A stretch of DNA of 64,000 nucleotides from DATJZH01 sp052146815. GTDB taxonomy: Bacteria > Actinomycetota > Actinomycetes > Streptosporangiales > Streptosporangiaceae. The DNA lies in NCBI GenBank assembly GCA_052146815.1, contig JBKQMG010000059.1, forward strand, positions 1-64,000, written 5' to 3'. Each line of letters begins with the position of its first letter. The stretch's first letter is position 1. The translations under genes and the position numbers were made by a program. The notes beneath the pieces are model-generated. The model was given only the letters and a program-made list of their open reading frames with translations. It was not told the DNA's origin and made no database searches. Positions 51,669-62,225 of this stretch are shown piece after piece.

Positions 51669-52763
51669 CTAGTGTCCTGAGTCATTAATTAGCTGAAGAT
51701 ATCTGGCGAGGCTCTCGAGGATCTCATCAGCGGTCTTTGTCCACACGAATGGCCCGGGGTCGTCGTTCCAGGCGTCGATCCAGGCGTGGATGTCGGATTC
51801 CAGCTCATGGACGCTGCGGTGGGCCGGGCGGCGCAGCTTGCGGTCGGTGAGCTCGGCGAACCACCGTTCCGCCAGGTTGAGCCAGCTGGAGCTGGCCGGC
51901 GTGAAGTGAATACGGACCCGGGGATGGCGCAGCAGCCAGTTCCTGATCGCGGGGGTTTTGCGGGTGGCGTAGTTGTCGCAGATCAGGTGCAGGTCCAGGC
52001 CGGCGGGGGTCCGCGTGTCGATGGTCTTGAGGAACTTCAGGAACTCCTGCTGCCGGTGCCGGCTGTGGTGCGAGGCGATGATCTGCCCGGTGGCGACGTC
52101 CAGGGCGGCGAACAGGCTGGTCGTGCCATTGCGGACATAGTCGTGGCTGCGCCGCGCCGGGGCGGCGGGCAGGATCGGCAGGCAGGGGGCCGTGCGGTCA
52201 ATCGCCTGAATCTGCGTCTTCGCATCCACGCACAGGACCAGGGCATGCTCCGGCGGGTTCATGTACAGGCCGACGACGTCGCGGACCTTGTCGATGAACT
52301 GCGGGTCAGAGGACAGCTTCCAGGTCTCCTGCAGGTGCGGCTTCAGCCCGAACGCCCGCCAGATCCGTGACACCGCGGTCTGGTTCAGGCCCGCCGCCCG
52401 GGCCATCGACCGGGTCGACCAGTGCGTGTCCAGATTCGGCGGCCTGCGCTCCAGCGTCTTCACGATCACCTCCTCCGCCTGCTCATCGGTGATCTTCCGC
52501 GGCTGCCCGGGCCGCGGCTCATCACCGAGCCCGTTCAGCCGGCCGGACACGAACCGCGCCCGCCACTTGCCCACCATCTGCGGCGTCACCCCGAACCTGG
52601 CCGCGACCTCCTTGTTCGCCGCTCCCTCCGAGCACGCCAGCACGATCCTCGACCGCAGCGCCAGCGCCTGCGCGCTCTTCGGCCGCCGCGCCCACCGCTC
52701 CAGGACGGCCCGCTCGTCTTCTGTCAGCTCCAGCGCCGCCTTCGGGCGGCCAGCTCCTGCCAT
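51669..52763 (-). CDS. IS630-family transposase
   Basis: The 364-residue protein has an N-terminal HTH pair, ACSEGAANKEVAARFGVTPQ and ITDEQAEEVIVKTLERRPPN. The DDE domain shows the first Asp in ALVLCVDAKTQIQAIDRTAP. The second Asp is in LHLICDNYATRKTPAIRNWL, and the Glu is in SSSWLNLAERWFAELTDRKL. It appears intact and active-looking. The stop codon TAG at 51669-51671 lies outside the element and uses the TA target bases. Confidence 0.9.
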   Translation of the reverse strand: MAGAGRPKAALELTEDERAVLERWARRPKSAQALALRSRIVLACSEGAANKEVAARFGVTPQMVGKWRARFVSGRLNGLGDEPRPGQPRKITDEQAEEVIVKTLERRPPNLDTHWSTRSMARAAGLNQTAVSRIWRAFGLKPHLQETWKLSSDPQFIDKVRDVVGLYMNPPEHALVLCVDAKTQIQAIDRTAPCLPILPAAPARRSHDYVRNGTTSLFAALDVATGQIIASHHSRHRQQEFLKFLKTIDTRTPAGLDLHLICDNYATRKTPAIRNWLLRHPRVRIHFTPASSSWLNLAERWFAELTDRKLRRPAHRSVHELESDIHAWIDAWNDDPGPFVWTKTADEILESLARYLQLINDSGH

Positions 52764-52809
52764 TCCTCAAGTCTGCCAAATTACTCATAGAATTAATGAC
52801 TCAGGACAC
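51672..52809 (-). mobile_element. IS630-family element (1138 bp) at a TA target
   Basis: The terminal inverted repeats are 19 bp and perfect: GTGTCCTGAGTCATTAATT at the left end (51672-51690), with its complement ending at 52809. Both ends are flanked by TA (51670-51671 and 52810-52811), the target duplication typical of the family. One transposase gene fills the element. Ends, frame and catalytic residues are all intact, so it is probably recent and mobile. Confidence 0.93.
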
Positions 52810-52857
52810 TAGCGGTCCGGTGCTTTTCCGCCGAGGAGCGAGTGCGGCTGAGGCGGA

Positions 52858-53103
52858 TCAGTGCCACCGGGTCGACAAGACGACCCCGGCGATGATGAAC
52901 GCGAAGCCGATCACCAGGTTCCAGCTGGCCAGCGCCTGGATGGGCAGTTTCTCGCTGCTGATGTAGAAGGTCGAGATCCACGCGAGCCCGATCAGCAGGC
53001 AGCCCACCATGGTCGGGGCCAGCCACCGGGGGCTGACCTTTGACTTCGCCGACTTCGGCGGCGGGGTGTAAACCGCCTTCTTCCGGACGCGGGACTTGGG
53101 CAC
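52858..53103 (-). CDS. crgA: Cell division protein CrgA
   Basis: The 81-residue protein starts MPKSRVRKKAVYTPPPKSAK, the characteristic basic, Pro-containing N-terminus of CrgA. Two membrane segments follow (VGCLLIGLAWISTFYISSEK and NLVIGFAFIIAGVVLSTRWH). CrgA binds FtsZ and FtsI and coordinates septation with peptidoglycan synthesis. It sits close to the pknB-pbpA-rodA cluster as in other actinobacteria. The IS630 element lies immediately downstream, ending 48 bp from the crgA stop. Confidence 0.93.
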   Translation of the reverse strand: MPKSRVRKKAVYTPPPKSAKSKVSPRWLAPTMVGCLLIGLAWISTFYISSEKLPIQALASWNLVIGFAFIIAGVVLSTRWH

Positions 53104-53360
53104 GGTCTTCTCCTGGGGTAAATCTCGCCGCCGCCTCGCTGGCGGTGCTGGGCCGCCGGGGGCACTGGGCCGCCGGCGCCGCCGCGTGCGAGCCTGTCGC
53201 GGTAAGCGTAGTTGGTCGTTGGTTGTCGTGTGCTCTTCCAGCCTCGTCCATCCTGGCGGCTGCGTCAGATGGCAGTTCTCCGCTCAGAACTGATAACGAT
53301 CCGTTAGCCTGCATACCCGTTCGGTAGCAAGCAGCGTGAGGGCCACGAGGAGTCGCAGGC
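53104..53360. other. Gap between crgA and the sortase remnant
   Basis: In related genomes a DUF881 gene often lies here. I see no DUF881 remnant. The frames are short and Arg/Pro-rich. The segment around 53285-53340 is the most likely site of the divergent promoters. Confidence 0.4.
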
Positions 53361-53361
53361 A

Positions 53362-53798
53362 GTGCGCACCTAGCTCCGCACCGCCGGCGAGATGTGCGTG
53401 ACCCTCGGCGTCATCGTGTTCCTGTTCATGGCCTACATGTACTGGGGCACAGCACTACGGGCCAGCGAGGCGCAGCGCAGCCTGACCGCCGAGCTGCACC
53501 GCGAGTGGTCCGGGCCGGCCACGTCGTCGATCGCGCTGGGCGATCCTCAGCATCTTGTCCTCGGCCAGGCGTCGCCATGCTCAGGATCCCCGGGTTCGGC
53601 CCGCACCGGCAGTTCGTCGTCGTCCAGGGCACCGGCCTGCCGCAGCTGGCTCTCGGCCCGGGGCATGTGCCCGGCACTCAGCTGCCGGGCCAGGTCGGCA
53701 ACTTCGCCGTCGCCGGGCACCGGGTCACCGTGATCGGCGTCCTGGTGCGGGCCGAGGCGCGGCCGGCCGGCCCGAGCCAGCCCGCGGACGGAGGCTAG
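53362..53798 (+). pseudogene. Class E sortase, broken (early stop, frameshift, lost catalytic Cys)
   Basis: A GTG at 53362 after GAGGAG would start the gene, but TAG is the fourth codon. In frame it continues as RTAGEMCVTLGVIVFLFMAY (membrane anchor) and RSLTAELHREWSGPATSSIA. At about 53575 a shift gives AMLRIPGFGPHRQFVVVQGT and PGTQLPGQVGNFAVAGHRVT, which holds the catalytic His of class E sortases. The rest, including the TLxTC motif and catalytic Arg, is deleted; the tail VIGVLVRAEARPAGPS is out of context. The gene cannot make a sortase. Confidence 0.8.
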
Positions 53799-53803
53799 CC
53801 GCC

Positions 53804-53959
53804 ATGTACAGCTGGATCTGGCAGCACCTGCCCGGCAGCAACAGGCGACGGGTGACTCTGCTGGTGCTGGTCGCCGTCGCCCTACTGGCCCTCCTGTGGC
53901 TGGTCGTCTTCCCGTGGGCGTCGGTGCACCGGCCGTTCGACCAGGCCGGCTTCAGCTGA
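53804..53959 (+). CDS. Small membrane protein (51 aa) following the class E sortase
   Basis: The peptide starts MYSWIWQHLPGSNRRRVTLL, has one membrane helix (VTLLVLVAVALLALLWLVVF) and ends PWASVHRPFDQAGFS. A small protein of this kind commonly follows class E sortase in the actinobacterial cell-division cluster. Its function is unknown. It remains intact although the sortase before it is dead. The para-aminobenzoate/anthranilate component II gene that usually follows in relatives is absent; a terminator comes next. Confidence 0.65.
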   Translation: MYSWIWQHLPGSNRRRVTLLVLVAVALLALLWLVVFPWASVHRPFDQAGFS

Positions 53960-54005
53960 CGGCAGCCCGGCGGTAACGCAGCACCGCGCCGGACCGACCT
54001 TCAGG

Positions 54006-54048
54006 GTGAGGGCCTGCGCCGTCGCCCCCGAGCGGTGCAGGCCCTCAC
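54006..54048. terminator. Hairpin between convergent genes upstream of the pknB 3' end
   Basis: GTGAGGGCCTGC at 54006-54017 pairs perfectly with 54037-54048, leaving a 19-nt loop. It is positioned to end both the rightward small membrane gene and the leftward pknB operon. Confidence 0.7.
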
Positions 54049-54092
54049 TATGCCGGTCAGCACTACATGCCGGTCCCAATGCCCTAGACCCG

Positions 54093-55841
54093 TCAGGGGG
54101 TCGGTGACGCGCTCGGGCTCGTGGTGGGCGTCGGGGTCGTGGTGGGCGTCGGGGTGGTCGTAGGCGTCGCCGGGGCGGCCGCGTTGTAGATGGTGACCTT
54201 GCTGCCCTGCGGCGCGGTTGTGCCCGCGCCGGGACTGGTCTGGAACACGTCCCCGGCCGGGAAGCCGGCCGGCGCCTGCCCGGTGATCTCCGACACCTTG
54301 AACCCGTCGCCCTGCAGCGTCGCCCTGGCCTCGGCAGCGGGCTCGCCCACGACCGGCGGCACTGCGGTTCCGCCGGACGACACGTCCAGCGTGACTGAGC
54401 TGCCGGCCGGGACCTTAGTGCCGCCAGGCGGAGACACGTCGACGACGGTGCCCTGCGGCTGGGAGGAGAGGACGTTCTTCACGTTCGGGTTCAGGCGCGC
54501 GGCCGCCAGGTCGGCCTCGGCCCGGCTGAGCGGAAAGCCCTTTACGTAGGGCACGGCGACCTTGGCCTGCCCGGCCGAGACGAACAGGCCGACGGCGCTG
54601 TTCTTGGCCACCTGCTGGCCGTACGGCGGGGTGGTCCTGATCACGTCGCCCTTGGTGACCGAGGAACTATTGGCCTGGTGGATCTTCCCGACTTTGAGGT
54701 GCGCCGCGCGGATCGCCTTCTCGGCCGCCGCCTTGGACGACCCGTCCACATTCGGGACCGTGACATTGCTGCCGGTGCTGGTGACGTAGTGGTACCCGTA
54801 GATGCCGCCCGCCAGCAGCAGGAGGAGGATCACGATGGCCAGTACCCACGGCCATACCCGGCGGCGGCCGAGGCCAGGATCGCCGTCATCGGGCGGCCCG
54901 TACGAATAAGCAGGGATGGCGCTGGTAGAGCCGGCCATCTGGGTGGCGGCGCCGATCCGCCGGGTGGAGCCGTAGTCCGGCCGCATCGGTGCCGACAGCG
55001 GCACACCGGACAGAGCCCGCTGCAGGTCGTTGCGCATCTCGCCGGCCGACTGGTAGCGGGCGGCCGGGTCCTTCGCCATCGCCTTGAGCACGATCGAGTC
55101 CGCCCACGGCGGCACTTCCGGGTCGACCCGCGAGGGCGGGATGGGATTCTCCCGGACATGCTGGTAGGCGATCGCCACCGGAGAGTCGCCGGTGAACGGC
55201 GGCCTGCCGGTGAGCAGCTCATACAGCAGGCAGCCCGCCGAGTACAGGTCGCTGCGGGCGTCCACCCGCTCGCCGCGGGCCTGCTCCGGTGACAGGTACT
55301 GCGCCGTCCCGATGACCTGGGCGGTCTGCGTCATCGTGGCCTGCGCGTCACTCACGGCCCTGGCGATGCCGAAGTCCATCACCTTGACCTCGCCCGAGCG
55401 GGTGAGCATCACGTTGCCGGGCTTGATGTCGCGGTGCACGATGCCATTGCGGTGGCTGTAGTCCAGCGCGCGCAGCACCCCGTCGGTAATCTCCGCGGCC
55501 CGCTCGGGCAGCAGCCGCCGGTCGTCGCGCAGCAGGTCGCGCAGCGTGCGGCCGTCGACGTATTCCATCACGATGTAGGGGACCGGCGTCGGGCCGACCA
55601 TGTCCTCGCCGGTGTCGTAGACCGCCACGATCGACGGGTGGTTCAGTGATGCGGCGGACTGTGCCTCGCGCCGGAACCGGGCCTGGAAGGTCTGGTCCCT
55701 GGCCAGGTCGTCGCGGAGTGTCTTGACGGCGACGATCCGGTCGAGCCGGATATCGCGGGCGCGGAACACCTCGGCCATCCCGCCTCGCCCGACGATCCCG
55801 TCGAGCTCGTACCGACCGCCGAGCATCCGTGGCTGGGTCAT
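54093..55841 (-). CDS. pknB: Serine/threonine protein kinase PknB with PASTA repeats
   Basis: The 582-residue protein has a kinase domain (about 1-275). It shows the Gly loop VGRGGMAEVFRARD, Lys in IVAVKTLRDD, HRDIKPGNVMLT, and VMDFGIARAVSDAQATMTQT with activation-loop Thr residues. A juxtamembrane linker leads to one membrane helix (VWPWVLAIVILLLLLAGGIY). Three PASTA domains outside the cell follow, for example VTVPNVDGSSKAAAEKAIRA. A Thr/Pro repeat tail ends the protein. It senses peptidoglycan fragments and phosphorylates cell-wall and division proteins. Actinobacterial PknB usually has four PASTA units; I count three. Confidence 0.94.
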   Translation of the reverse strand: MTQPRMLGGRYELDGIVGRGGMAEVFRARDIRLDRIVAVKTLRDDLARDQTFQARFRREAQSAASLNHPSIVAVYDTGEDMVGPTPVPYIVMEYVDGRTLRDLLRDDRRLLPERAAEITDGVLRALDYSHRNGIVHRDIKPGNVMLTRSGEVKVMDFGIARAVSDAQATMTQTAQVIGTAQYLSPEQARGERVDARSDLYSAGCLLYELLTGRPPFTGDSPVAIAYQHVRENPIPPSRVDPEVPPWADSIVLKAMAKDPAARYQSAGEMRNDLQRALSGVPLSAPMRPDYGSTRRIGAATQMAGSTSAIPAYSYGPPDDGDPGLGRRRVWPWVLAIVILLLLLAGGIYGYHYVTSTGSNVTVPNVDGSSKAAAEKAIRAAHLKVGKIHQANSSSVTKGDVIRTTPPYGQQVAKNSAVGLFVSAGQAKVAVPYVKGFPLSRAEADLAAARLNPNVKNVLSSQPQGTVVDVSPPGGTKVPAGSSVTLDVSSGGTAVPPVVGEPAAEARATLQGDGFKVSEITGQAPAGFPAGDVFQTSPGAGTTAPQGSKVTIYNAAAPATPTTTPTPTTTPTPTTSPSASPTP

Positions 55842-55984
55842 ATCTCGCACTTACGTTACCGCCCTGAATTCGGACTGCTCTGACCAGCGGGCGCGGCGGG
55901 ACCGGCCGCCTGCGACCCGTTCAGAATCGTGTGAGGTGACCCGGACAGGCACGCACCCGTCCGGAACGGCCGGCGGTCGGGCGG

Positions 55985-57496
55985 TCATTTGATCCCCAGG
56001 TAGGCCTGGATGACCTTAACGGCGATCGGCGCGGCCGCGGCCGCACCGTAGCCGCCGCCCTGAATGATGACGCCGACGGCAATCTTTGGGTTAGTGGTGG
56101 GGCCGTAGCAGGTGAAGACAGCGTCGTCGAGGTTGGTGTTGTTGATTCCGTTCTGCGCGGTGCCGGTTTTCCCCGCGATCTCGACGCCGATGGCGCTCTT
56201 GTTCTCGGCGTACGCGGTGCCGGACGGGCTCTGCACGACCGCGGTCATCATCTTCTGCAGGTAGCCGGCTACCCGAGGGGTCATGGGACGTGATAGGGGC
56301 TGCGGCTGCGGCTGCTGGGTGACCTGGAGGTCGGGGGCCCGCACCTGCTGCACGAGGTAGGGCCGCATCAGCTTGCCGTTGTTGGCGACGGCCGCGGACA
56401 TCATCGCCTCCTGCAGCGGGGTCACGTTGTCGTCAAACTGCCCGATCGCGGTCAGCGCGGCGTAGTCAGGGTCCTTCTCGCTCGGCACCACGCTGGCCGA
56501 GACCGGCAGCGGGATCGTCAGGCCCGAGTTGTTCATGCCGAAACGGGTGGCATTGCGGTGCAGCGCCGGGCCGCCGACCTTGATGCCGAGCTTGCCGAAG
56601 GCGGTGTTGCACGACAGGGCGAACGCATCGATGATCGGCGGGTTCCCGTTCAGGCAGGACTCGCCATCGTTGTTGATCAGCACCGTCGTGGAGCCCGGCA
56701 GCTTGAAGCTCGTCGGCGCCGGCACCGTGGACTGCTCGTTCTGCACGGCATGGGTCGAGAAGCCCGTCGCGCTGGTGACGATCTTGAAAGTGGAGCCGGG
56801 CGGATAGGTGGCGTTGATGGCCCGGTTCAGCAGCGGCTGGGACCTATCCGCCCGCAGCCGGTTGTCGATCCTGACGAGCTTGCTGCCATCGAAAGTGGTG
56901 TAGAGGTTCGGGTTGAAGGTCGGGTATGAGGCCATCGCGAGGACCGCGCCGGTGCTCGGATCGAGGGCCACGACGGCGCCCGGCCTGCCGAGGGCGGCGA
57001 GCGAGCTGTAGGCGGCCTGCTGCGCCTTGGGGCTGATAGTGAGGTAGACGCTAGCGCCCTGCTTGGCCTTGCCGGTGAACAGGCCGATCAGGTTCTGCAC
57101 GGCCAGCTGCGGGGCCGTGCCCGACAGCTGCTTGTTCTCGGCGGCCTCGATCCCGGTCTTGCCGTAGACCGAGTCGTAGCCGGTGACCGGCGCGTAGGCC
57201 GGGCCGTCCGGGTAGTACCGCTGATAGGTCGATGAGACGCCGGGAGCGGGCTTGGTGCACTTCGTCCGAGTCAGCCTGGCGGACGACCGCACCGGGCAGG
57301 ACTCGGCGACGGCGACGTTGTTGCCGGCGATGATCGAGCCTCGCTGGAACTGAAGCTGCTGATAGAAGACGCGAGCGTTGCCGGACTTGGTGGCCAGGCT
57401 GCTGGACTCGAAGGCCTGCACGTAGTTCACGTTGGCCATGAGCAGCAGGAACATCGCCAGGCAGACCAGCGAGACTTTAAGCAGTGCGCGGTTCAT
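55985..57496 (-). CDS. pbpA: Penicillin-binding protein PbpA (class B transpeptidase)
   Basis: The 503-residue protein starts MNRALLKVSLVCLAMFLLLM, a short cytoplasmic end and one membrane anchor. The class B dimerisation region follows. The transpeptidase domain has the active-site motif PGSTFKIVTSATGF, then ALSCNTAFGKLG (SxN motif), then EIAGKTGTAQNGINN (KTG motif). It cross-links peptidoglycan during growth with its partner RodA. Its start codon overlaps the rodA stop (ATGA), so the two are translated together. A gap of 143 bp separates it from pknB. Confidence 0.94.
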   Translation of the reverse strand: MNRALLKVSLVCLAMFLLLMANVNYVQAFESSSLATKSGNARVFYQQLQFQRGSIIAGNNVAVAESCPVRSSARLTRTKCTKPAPGVSSTYQRYYPDGPAYAPVTGYDSVYGKTGIEAAENKQLSGTAPQLAVQNLIGLFTGKAKQGASVYLTISPKAQQAAYSSLAALGRPGAVVALDPSTGAVLAMASYPTFNPNLYTTFDGSKLVRIDNRLRADRSQPLLNRAINATYPPGSTFKIVTSATGFSTHAVQNEQSTVPAPTSFKLPGSTTVLINNDGESCLNGNPPIIDAFALSCNTAFGKLGIKVGGPALHRNATRFGMNNSGLTIPLPVSASVVPSEKDPDYAALTAIGQFDDNVTPLQEAMMSAAVANNGKLMRPYLVQQVRAPDLQVTQQPQPQPLSRPMTPRVAGYLQKMMTAVVQSPSGTAYAENKSAIGVEIAGKTGTAQNGINNTNLDDAVFTCYGPTTNPKIAVGVIIQGGGYGAAAAAPIAVKVIQAYLGIK

Positions 57497-58940
57497 CCGG
57501 TCCGCACCACCTGGGTCATGCCCTCATCCTGGATCGGCTGCGGCGCGGGGCGGCGGCCGGTGTCGCTGATCCGCATCAGCAGCGCGATCAGGGCCCAGCT
57601 GGAGATCAGCGATGAGCCGCCCTGGGACAGGAACGGCGTGGTGATGCCGGTCAGCGGGATCAGGCCGGTCACCCCGCCGACAATCACGAAGACCTGCAGT
57701 GCGAGCACGAACGACAGGCCGGCGGCCAGCAGCTTGGCGAACGGGTCCTTGACCCCGAGAGCCGCCCGCAGGCCCCGCTGCACGATGAGCCCGAACAGGA
57801 GCAGGATCGCCATCATCCCGGCCAGCCCGAGTTCCTCGCCGAACGCAGTGACGATGAAGTCGCTTTGCACCAGCGGGGTGAAGTACGGCGAGCCGTGGCC
57901 GAGGCCGGTGCCGAGGATGCCGCCGTAGCCCATTCCCTCCAGGCCCTGCACCAGCTGGAACGCGCTGCCGGTGGCGTTTTGGCCGGCGAACGGGTGCAGC
58001 CAGATGTCGAACCGCTCGCCGACATGAGAGAAGAGCTTGCTGGCCGTGTAGCTGCCGAACAGGAACAGCAGGATGCCGATGAGCAGCCAGGAGGTGCGCT
58101 GGGTGGCGATGTAGATCATCACCACGAACATGCCGAAGAAGATCGCCGAGGTGCCGATGTCGGTCTCGAAGACCAGGATCAGCAGGCTGGCCGCCCAGGC
58201 GATGAGCACAGGGCCGAGGTCACGGGCCCGCGGCAGGTCAATGCCGAGGACACGGCGCCCCGCGAGCGCGAGCACGTCCCGCTTGGCGACCAGGTATCCG
58301 GCGAAGAAGACGGCCAGGGCCAGCTTGGCGAATTCTTCCGGCTGGAAAGAGAACCCGCCCACGATGATCCACACCTTTGCCCCGTTGACCGAGCTCAGGC
58401 TGGCGGGCAGCAGCGCCGGAATGGCCAGCAGGACCAGGCCGATCGCGCCGAGCGTGTAGGTGTAGCGCTGCAGGACCCTCGGCTGGCGGATCAGAGCCAG
58501 CACGGCCACGAACACCGCGAGGCCGACCGCGCTGTAGATCACCTGGTAGGCCGTCGCGTGCGCTGACAAGGTAGGGATGGAGCCGCCGCCCGGCGGCCCG
58601 GCGTTGCCGTTACGGCCCGCTTCCTGCAGCCGGTAGATCATGACAATGCCCAGGCCGTTCAGCAGCGCGGCGAGCGGTAGCAGGAGCGGATCCGCCCACG
58701 GCGCGAGCCGTCGGACGGCCAGGTGCGCGGCGAAGACGAGCGCGGCATAGATCAGGCCGTATTCCGCGAGTCCCTTCGGCAGCTTGCCGTTGAGGCCAAG
58801 GCCGACACTCGCGTAGGCGAACAGCACGACCGCCACCGCGAAGACGAGCATGAGCAGTTCGGTCCTGCGTCGCCCGCGCGGCAGCGGAGCCGGCTCGTCG
58901 AGTTCGGCAGGGGGCGCGTAAGCAGGGGAAGTGCCCGTCA

Positions 58941-58941
<1 letters not shown>
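57493..58941 (-). CDS. rodA: RodA/FtsW-family peptidoglycan glycosyltransferase
   Basis: The 482-residue protein has about ten membrane segments with the SEDS signatures. Seen are AKVWIIVGGFSFQPEEFAKL, LVFETDIGTSAIFFGMFVVM, VQGLEGMGYGGILGTGLGHG and SDFIVTAFGEELGLAGMMAI. The end is GITTPFLSQGGSSLISSWAL. The Asp in the E-T-D-I-G region matches the catalytic residue. It polymerises lipid II in complex with PbpA. The ATG at 58941 overlaps the pstP stop (TGATG); the upstream Gln/Lys-rich frame belongs to pstP DNA. Confidence 0.94.
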
Positions 58942-60439
<1,498 letters not shown>

Positions 60440-60443
<4 letters not shown>

Positions 60444-60949
60444 CTACGCAGCTCCAGAACGGTCTTGCCGATGCGGATCGGCACGCCGATGGGCACCGGG
60501 GTGGGCTGGGTTACCTTCTGGCGGTCCAGGTAGGTGCCGTTGGTGGAGCCAAGGTCCTCGACGATCCACTGACCATCCTGGGGGAAGAGCCGGGCGTGTC
60601 GCGTCGAAGCGTAATCGTCTGTCAGCACGAGTGTGGCATCACTGGCACGGCCGATGGTTATTTGCTGACCTGTGAGGGCCACGATCGTGCCGGCCAGGCT
60701 GCCCGCCGTGACCAGCAGCTGCTGCGGCGCGGCGCGGCCCCGCGCGGCCCTGGCTGCCTTCGGGGCCTTCGGGGCCTTCGGGGCCTGCGGCCGGGCGCGC
60801 TGCTGCATGGCCTTGCGCGCCTGGCGGCGAGGCTGGCGGGTCGATGAGCCGAACAGGTCGGTGCGCACCACCCCGACGGCAGCGATGACGAACAGCCACA
60901 GGACAGCGAGGAACGCCAGCCTGATGATGGTGAGCGTGAGCGCGTTCAT
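60440..60949 (-). CDS. fhaB: FHA-domain protein FhaB (FipA-like)
   Basis: The 169-residue protein has an N-terminal membrane anchor (LTIIRLAFLAVLWLFVIAAV). A basic Pro/Ala/Lys linker includes APKAPKAPKA. The C-terminal FHA domain reads QQITIGRASDATLVLTDDYA, then STRHARLF, and VEDLGSTNGTYLD. The conserved R-x-S/T-R-x-H and S-T-N-G residues bind phosphothreonine. It is the adaptor between PknB and cell-division partners. Its stop overlaps the pstP start (ATGA). Confidence 0.93.
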
Positions 60950-61046
60950 CGGGTTATGAATCCTCGGGTGCCATGCTGGCCTCTGCGGTTAGGCGAGCGC
61001 CGAAATTGCTGCGGCTAGGTCGGTGCGCGTCCCTGATGGGTGGAAG

Positions 61047-61802
61047 TCAGTAAATGCCGTCCCTGCGGAACACGAGAGTCGTGCGGCCGAGGGTGACGCG
61101 AGTGCCGTCGGACAGGTTGACGCGCCGCACGGGCTGCCCGTTGACGAAAGTCCCGTTCGTCGAGCCGAGATCGACCAGGACCACCTCGCCGTCCTCCACC
61201 CGCAGCTCCGCGTGATGCCGGGAGACGCCCGGATCGACCAGGCGCAGATCGCAGTCCGTGCCGCGGCCGAGGATGGTCAGCGGCGCGGCGAGCTCGAAGG
61301 TGCGCTGGCCGCCGCCGTCGGGACCCTGATCCGGCCCTGAGACCAGCAGCCTCGGCGAGCCGGAGAAATTGCCCGGCGGATGCGGCAGGTCGCTGGCCGG
61401 CTGCCGGATCTCGCCATCCTCCACCGTCGTGCCCCGGATGACGCCGGAGCGGATCCGGAACGTGCCCGTCGTCAGCTCAGGCACCCCCTCGAAGCGCATC
61501 CGGACCGGACCGACGAAGGAATAGCCCTGCTCCCTGGCGTACTCGCGCGCCAGCGTGGCCAGCTCGATGCCGAGACTGTCCGCATAGACCTCGAGGCGCT
61601 CATGGTCACTGTCAGCCAGTTCGACCACGAAGTCATTGGGCACGAGGGTCCTGCCCTGTGCAACGATTGCCGCGCGGTCGTCCATCTCCCGCTGCACGGC
61701 GCTGGCGACCTCGACGGGCTGCAGCTCGGACTTGAACGCCCGCGCAAACGCCCCCTCGACCATCCCCTCAAGCCGATGCTCGAAGCGCTGCAGAACTCCC
61801 AC
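61047..61802 (-). CDS. fhaA: FHA-domain protein FhaA (DUF3662)
   Basis: The start is a GTG at 61802 with AGGAGG seven bases before it, giving 251 residues. The N-terminal DUF3662 domain reads GVLQRFEHRLEGMVEGAFAR then FKSELQPVEVASAVQREMDD. The C-terminal FHA domain has LTILGRGTDCDLRLVDPGVS, RHHAELRV and VLVDLGSTNGTFVNGQPVRR. It binds phosphorylated MviN-like and PknB-linked proteins and tunes peptidoglycan export. A gap of 97 bp lies between it and fhaB. The frame reading upstream through the tRNA is spurious. Confidence 0.94.
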   Translation of the reverse strand: MGVLQRFEHRLEGMVEGAFARAFKSELQPVEVASAVQREMDDRAAIVAQGRTLVPNDFVVELADSDHERLEVYADSLGIELATLAREYAREQGYSFVGPVRMRFEGVPELTTGTFRIRSGVIRGTTVEDGEIRQPASDLPHPPGNFSGSPRLLVSGPDQGPDGGGQRTFELAAPLTILGRGTDCDLRLVDPGVSRHHAELRVEDGEVVLVDLGSTNGTFVNGQPVRRVNLSDGTRVTLGRTTLVFRRDGIY

Positions 61803-61886
61803 CGCGGTACCTCCTCTCCCTGCTCGCATCTGATGGTATCGGCGGCATGGGACCGCTTGCGGACGTGCTAACCTGACTGCTGCCCA

Positions 61887-61969
61887 GGGCGGGTGGCGGA
61901 ACGGCAGACGCGCACGGTTCAGGTCCGTGTGTCCGAGAGGACGTGAGGGTTCAAATCCCTCCTCGCCCA
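61887..61969 (+). tRNA. tRNA-Leu (anticodon CAG)
   Basis: The acceptor GGGCGGG pairs with CTCGCCC (one GU). The anticodon loop GGTTCAGGTCC holds CAG at 61920-61922. A long variable arm (GTGTCCGAGAGGACGTG region), typical of leucine tRNA, is followed by the T-arm AGGGTTCAAATCCCT. The discriminator base is A; CCA is not fully encoded. It lies on the opposite strand to fhaA, 85 bp upstream. Confidence 0.93.
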
Positions 61970-62225
61970 CATTCATTCGAGATGCTTGCCTCGCCGCCTG
62001 CCGTCCCGGGGCTGCGACCGGCATGCGCTGGCCGCAGCATAGGCGGCCGACCGGCCATTTGTCACCGGATACCGGTGCCGGCCGCCACTGGCCCGCTCCA
62101 GTACCGCCTAGCACTCGGGCGGCCCGGCCGCCGGGGTATCCGCCGGGGCCGGGCCCTGTTCCAGCGGGCTCCGGTTCTTCCCCGGCTGGTCAGGTCATGC
62201 TCCCTGGCAGGGCAGAATTGATGTC

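Noticed and set aside
61972..62114. Protein-like frame reading GEEGFEPSRPLGHTD through the tRNA gene, joined to fhaA
   Set aside because: It is the antisense of tRNA-Leu, a known source of spurious protein predictions. FhaA starts at GTG 61802 with a good ribosome site.
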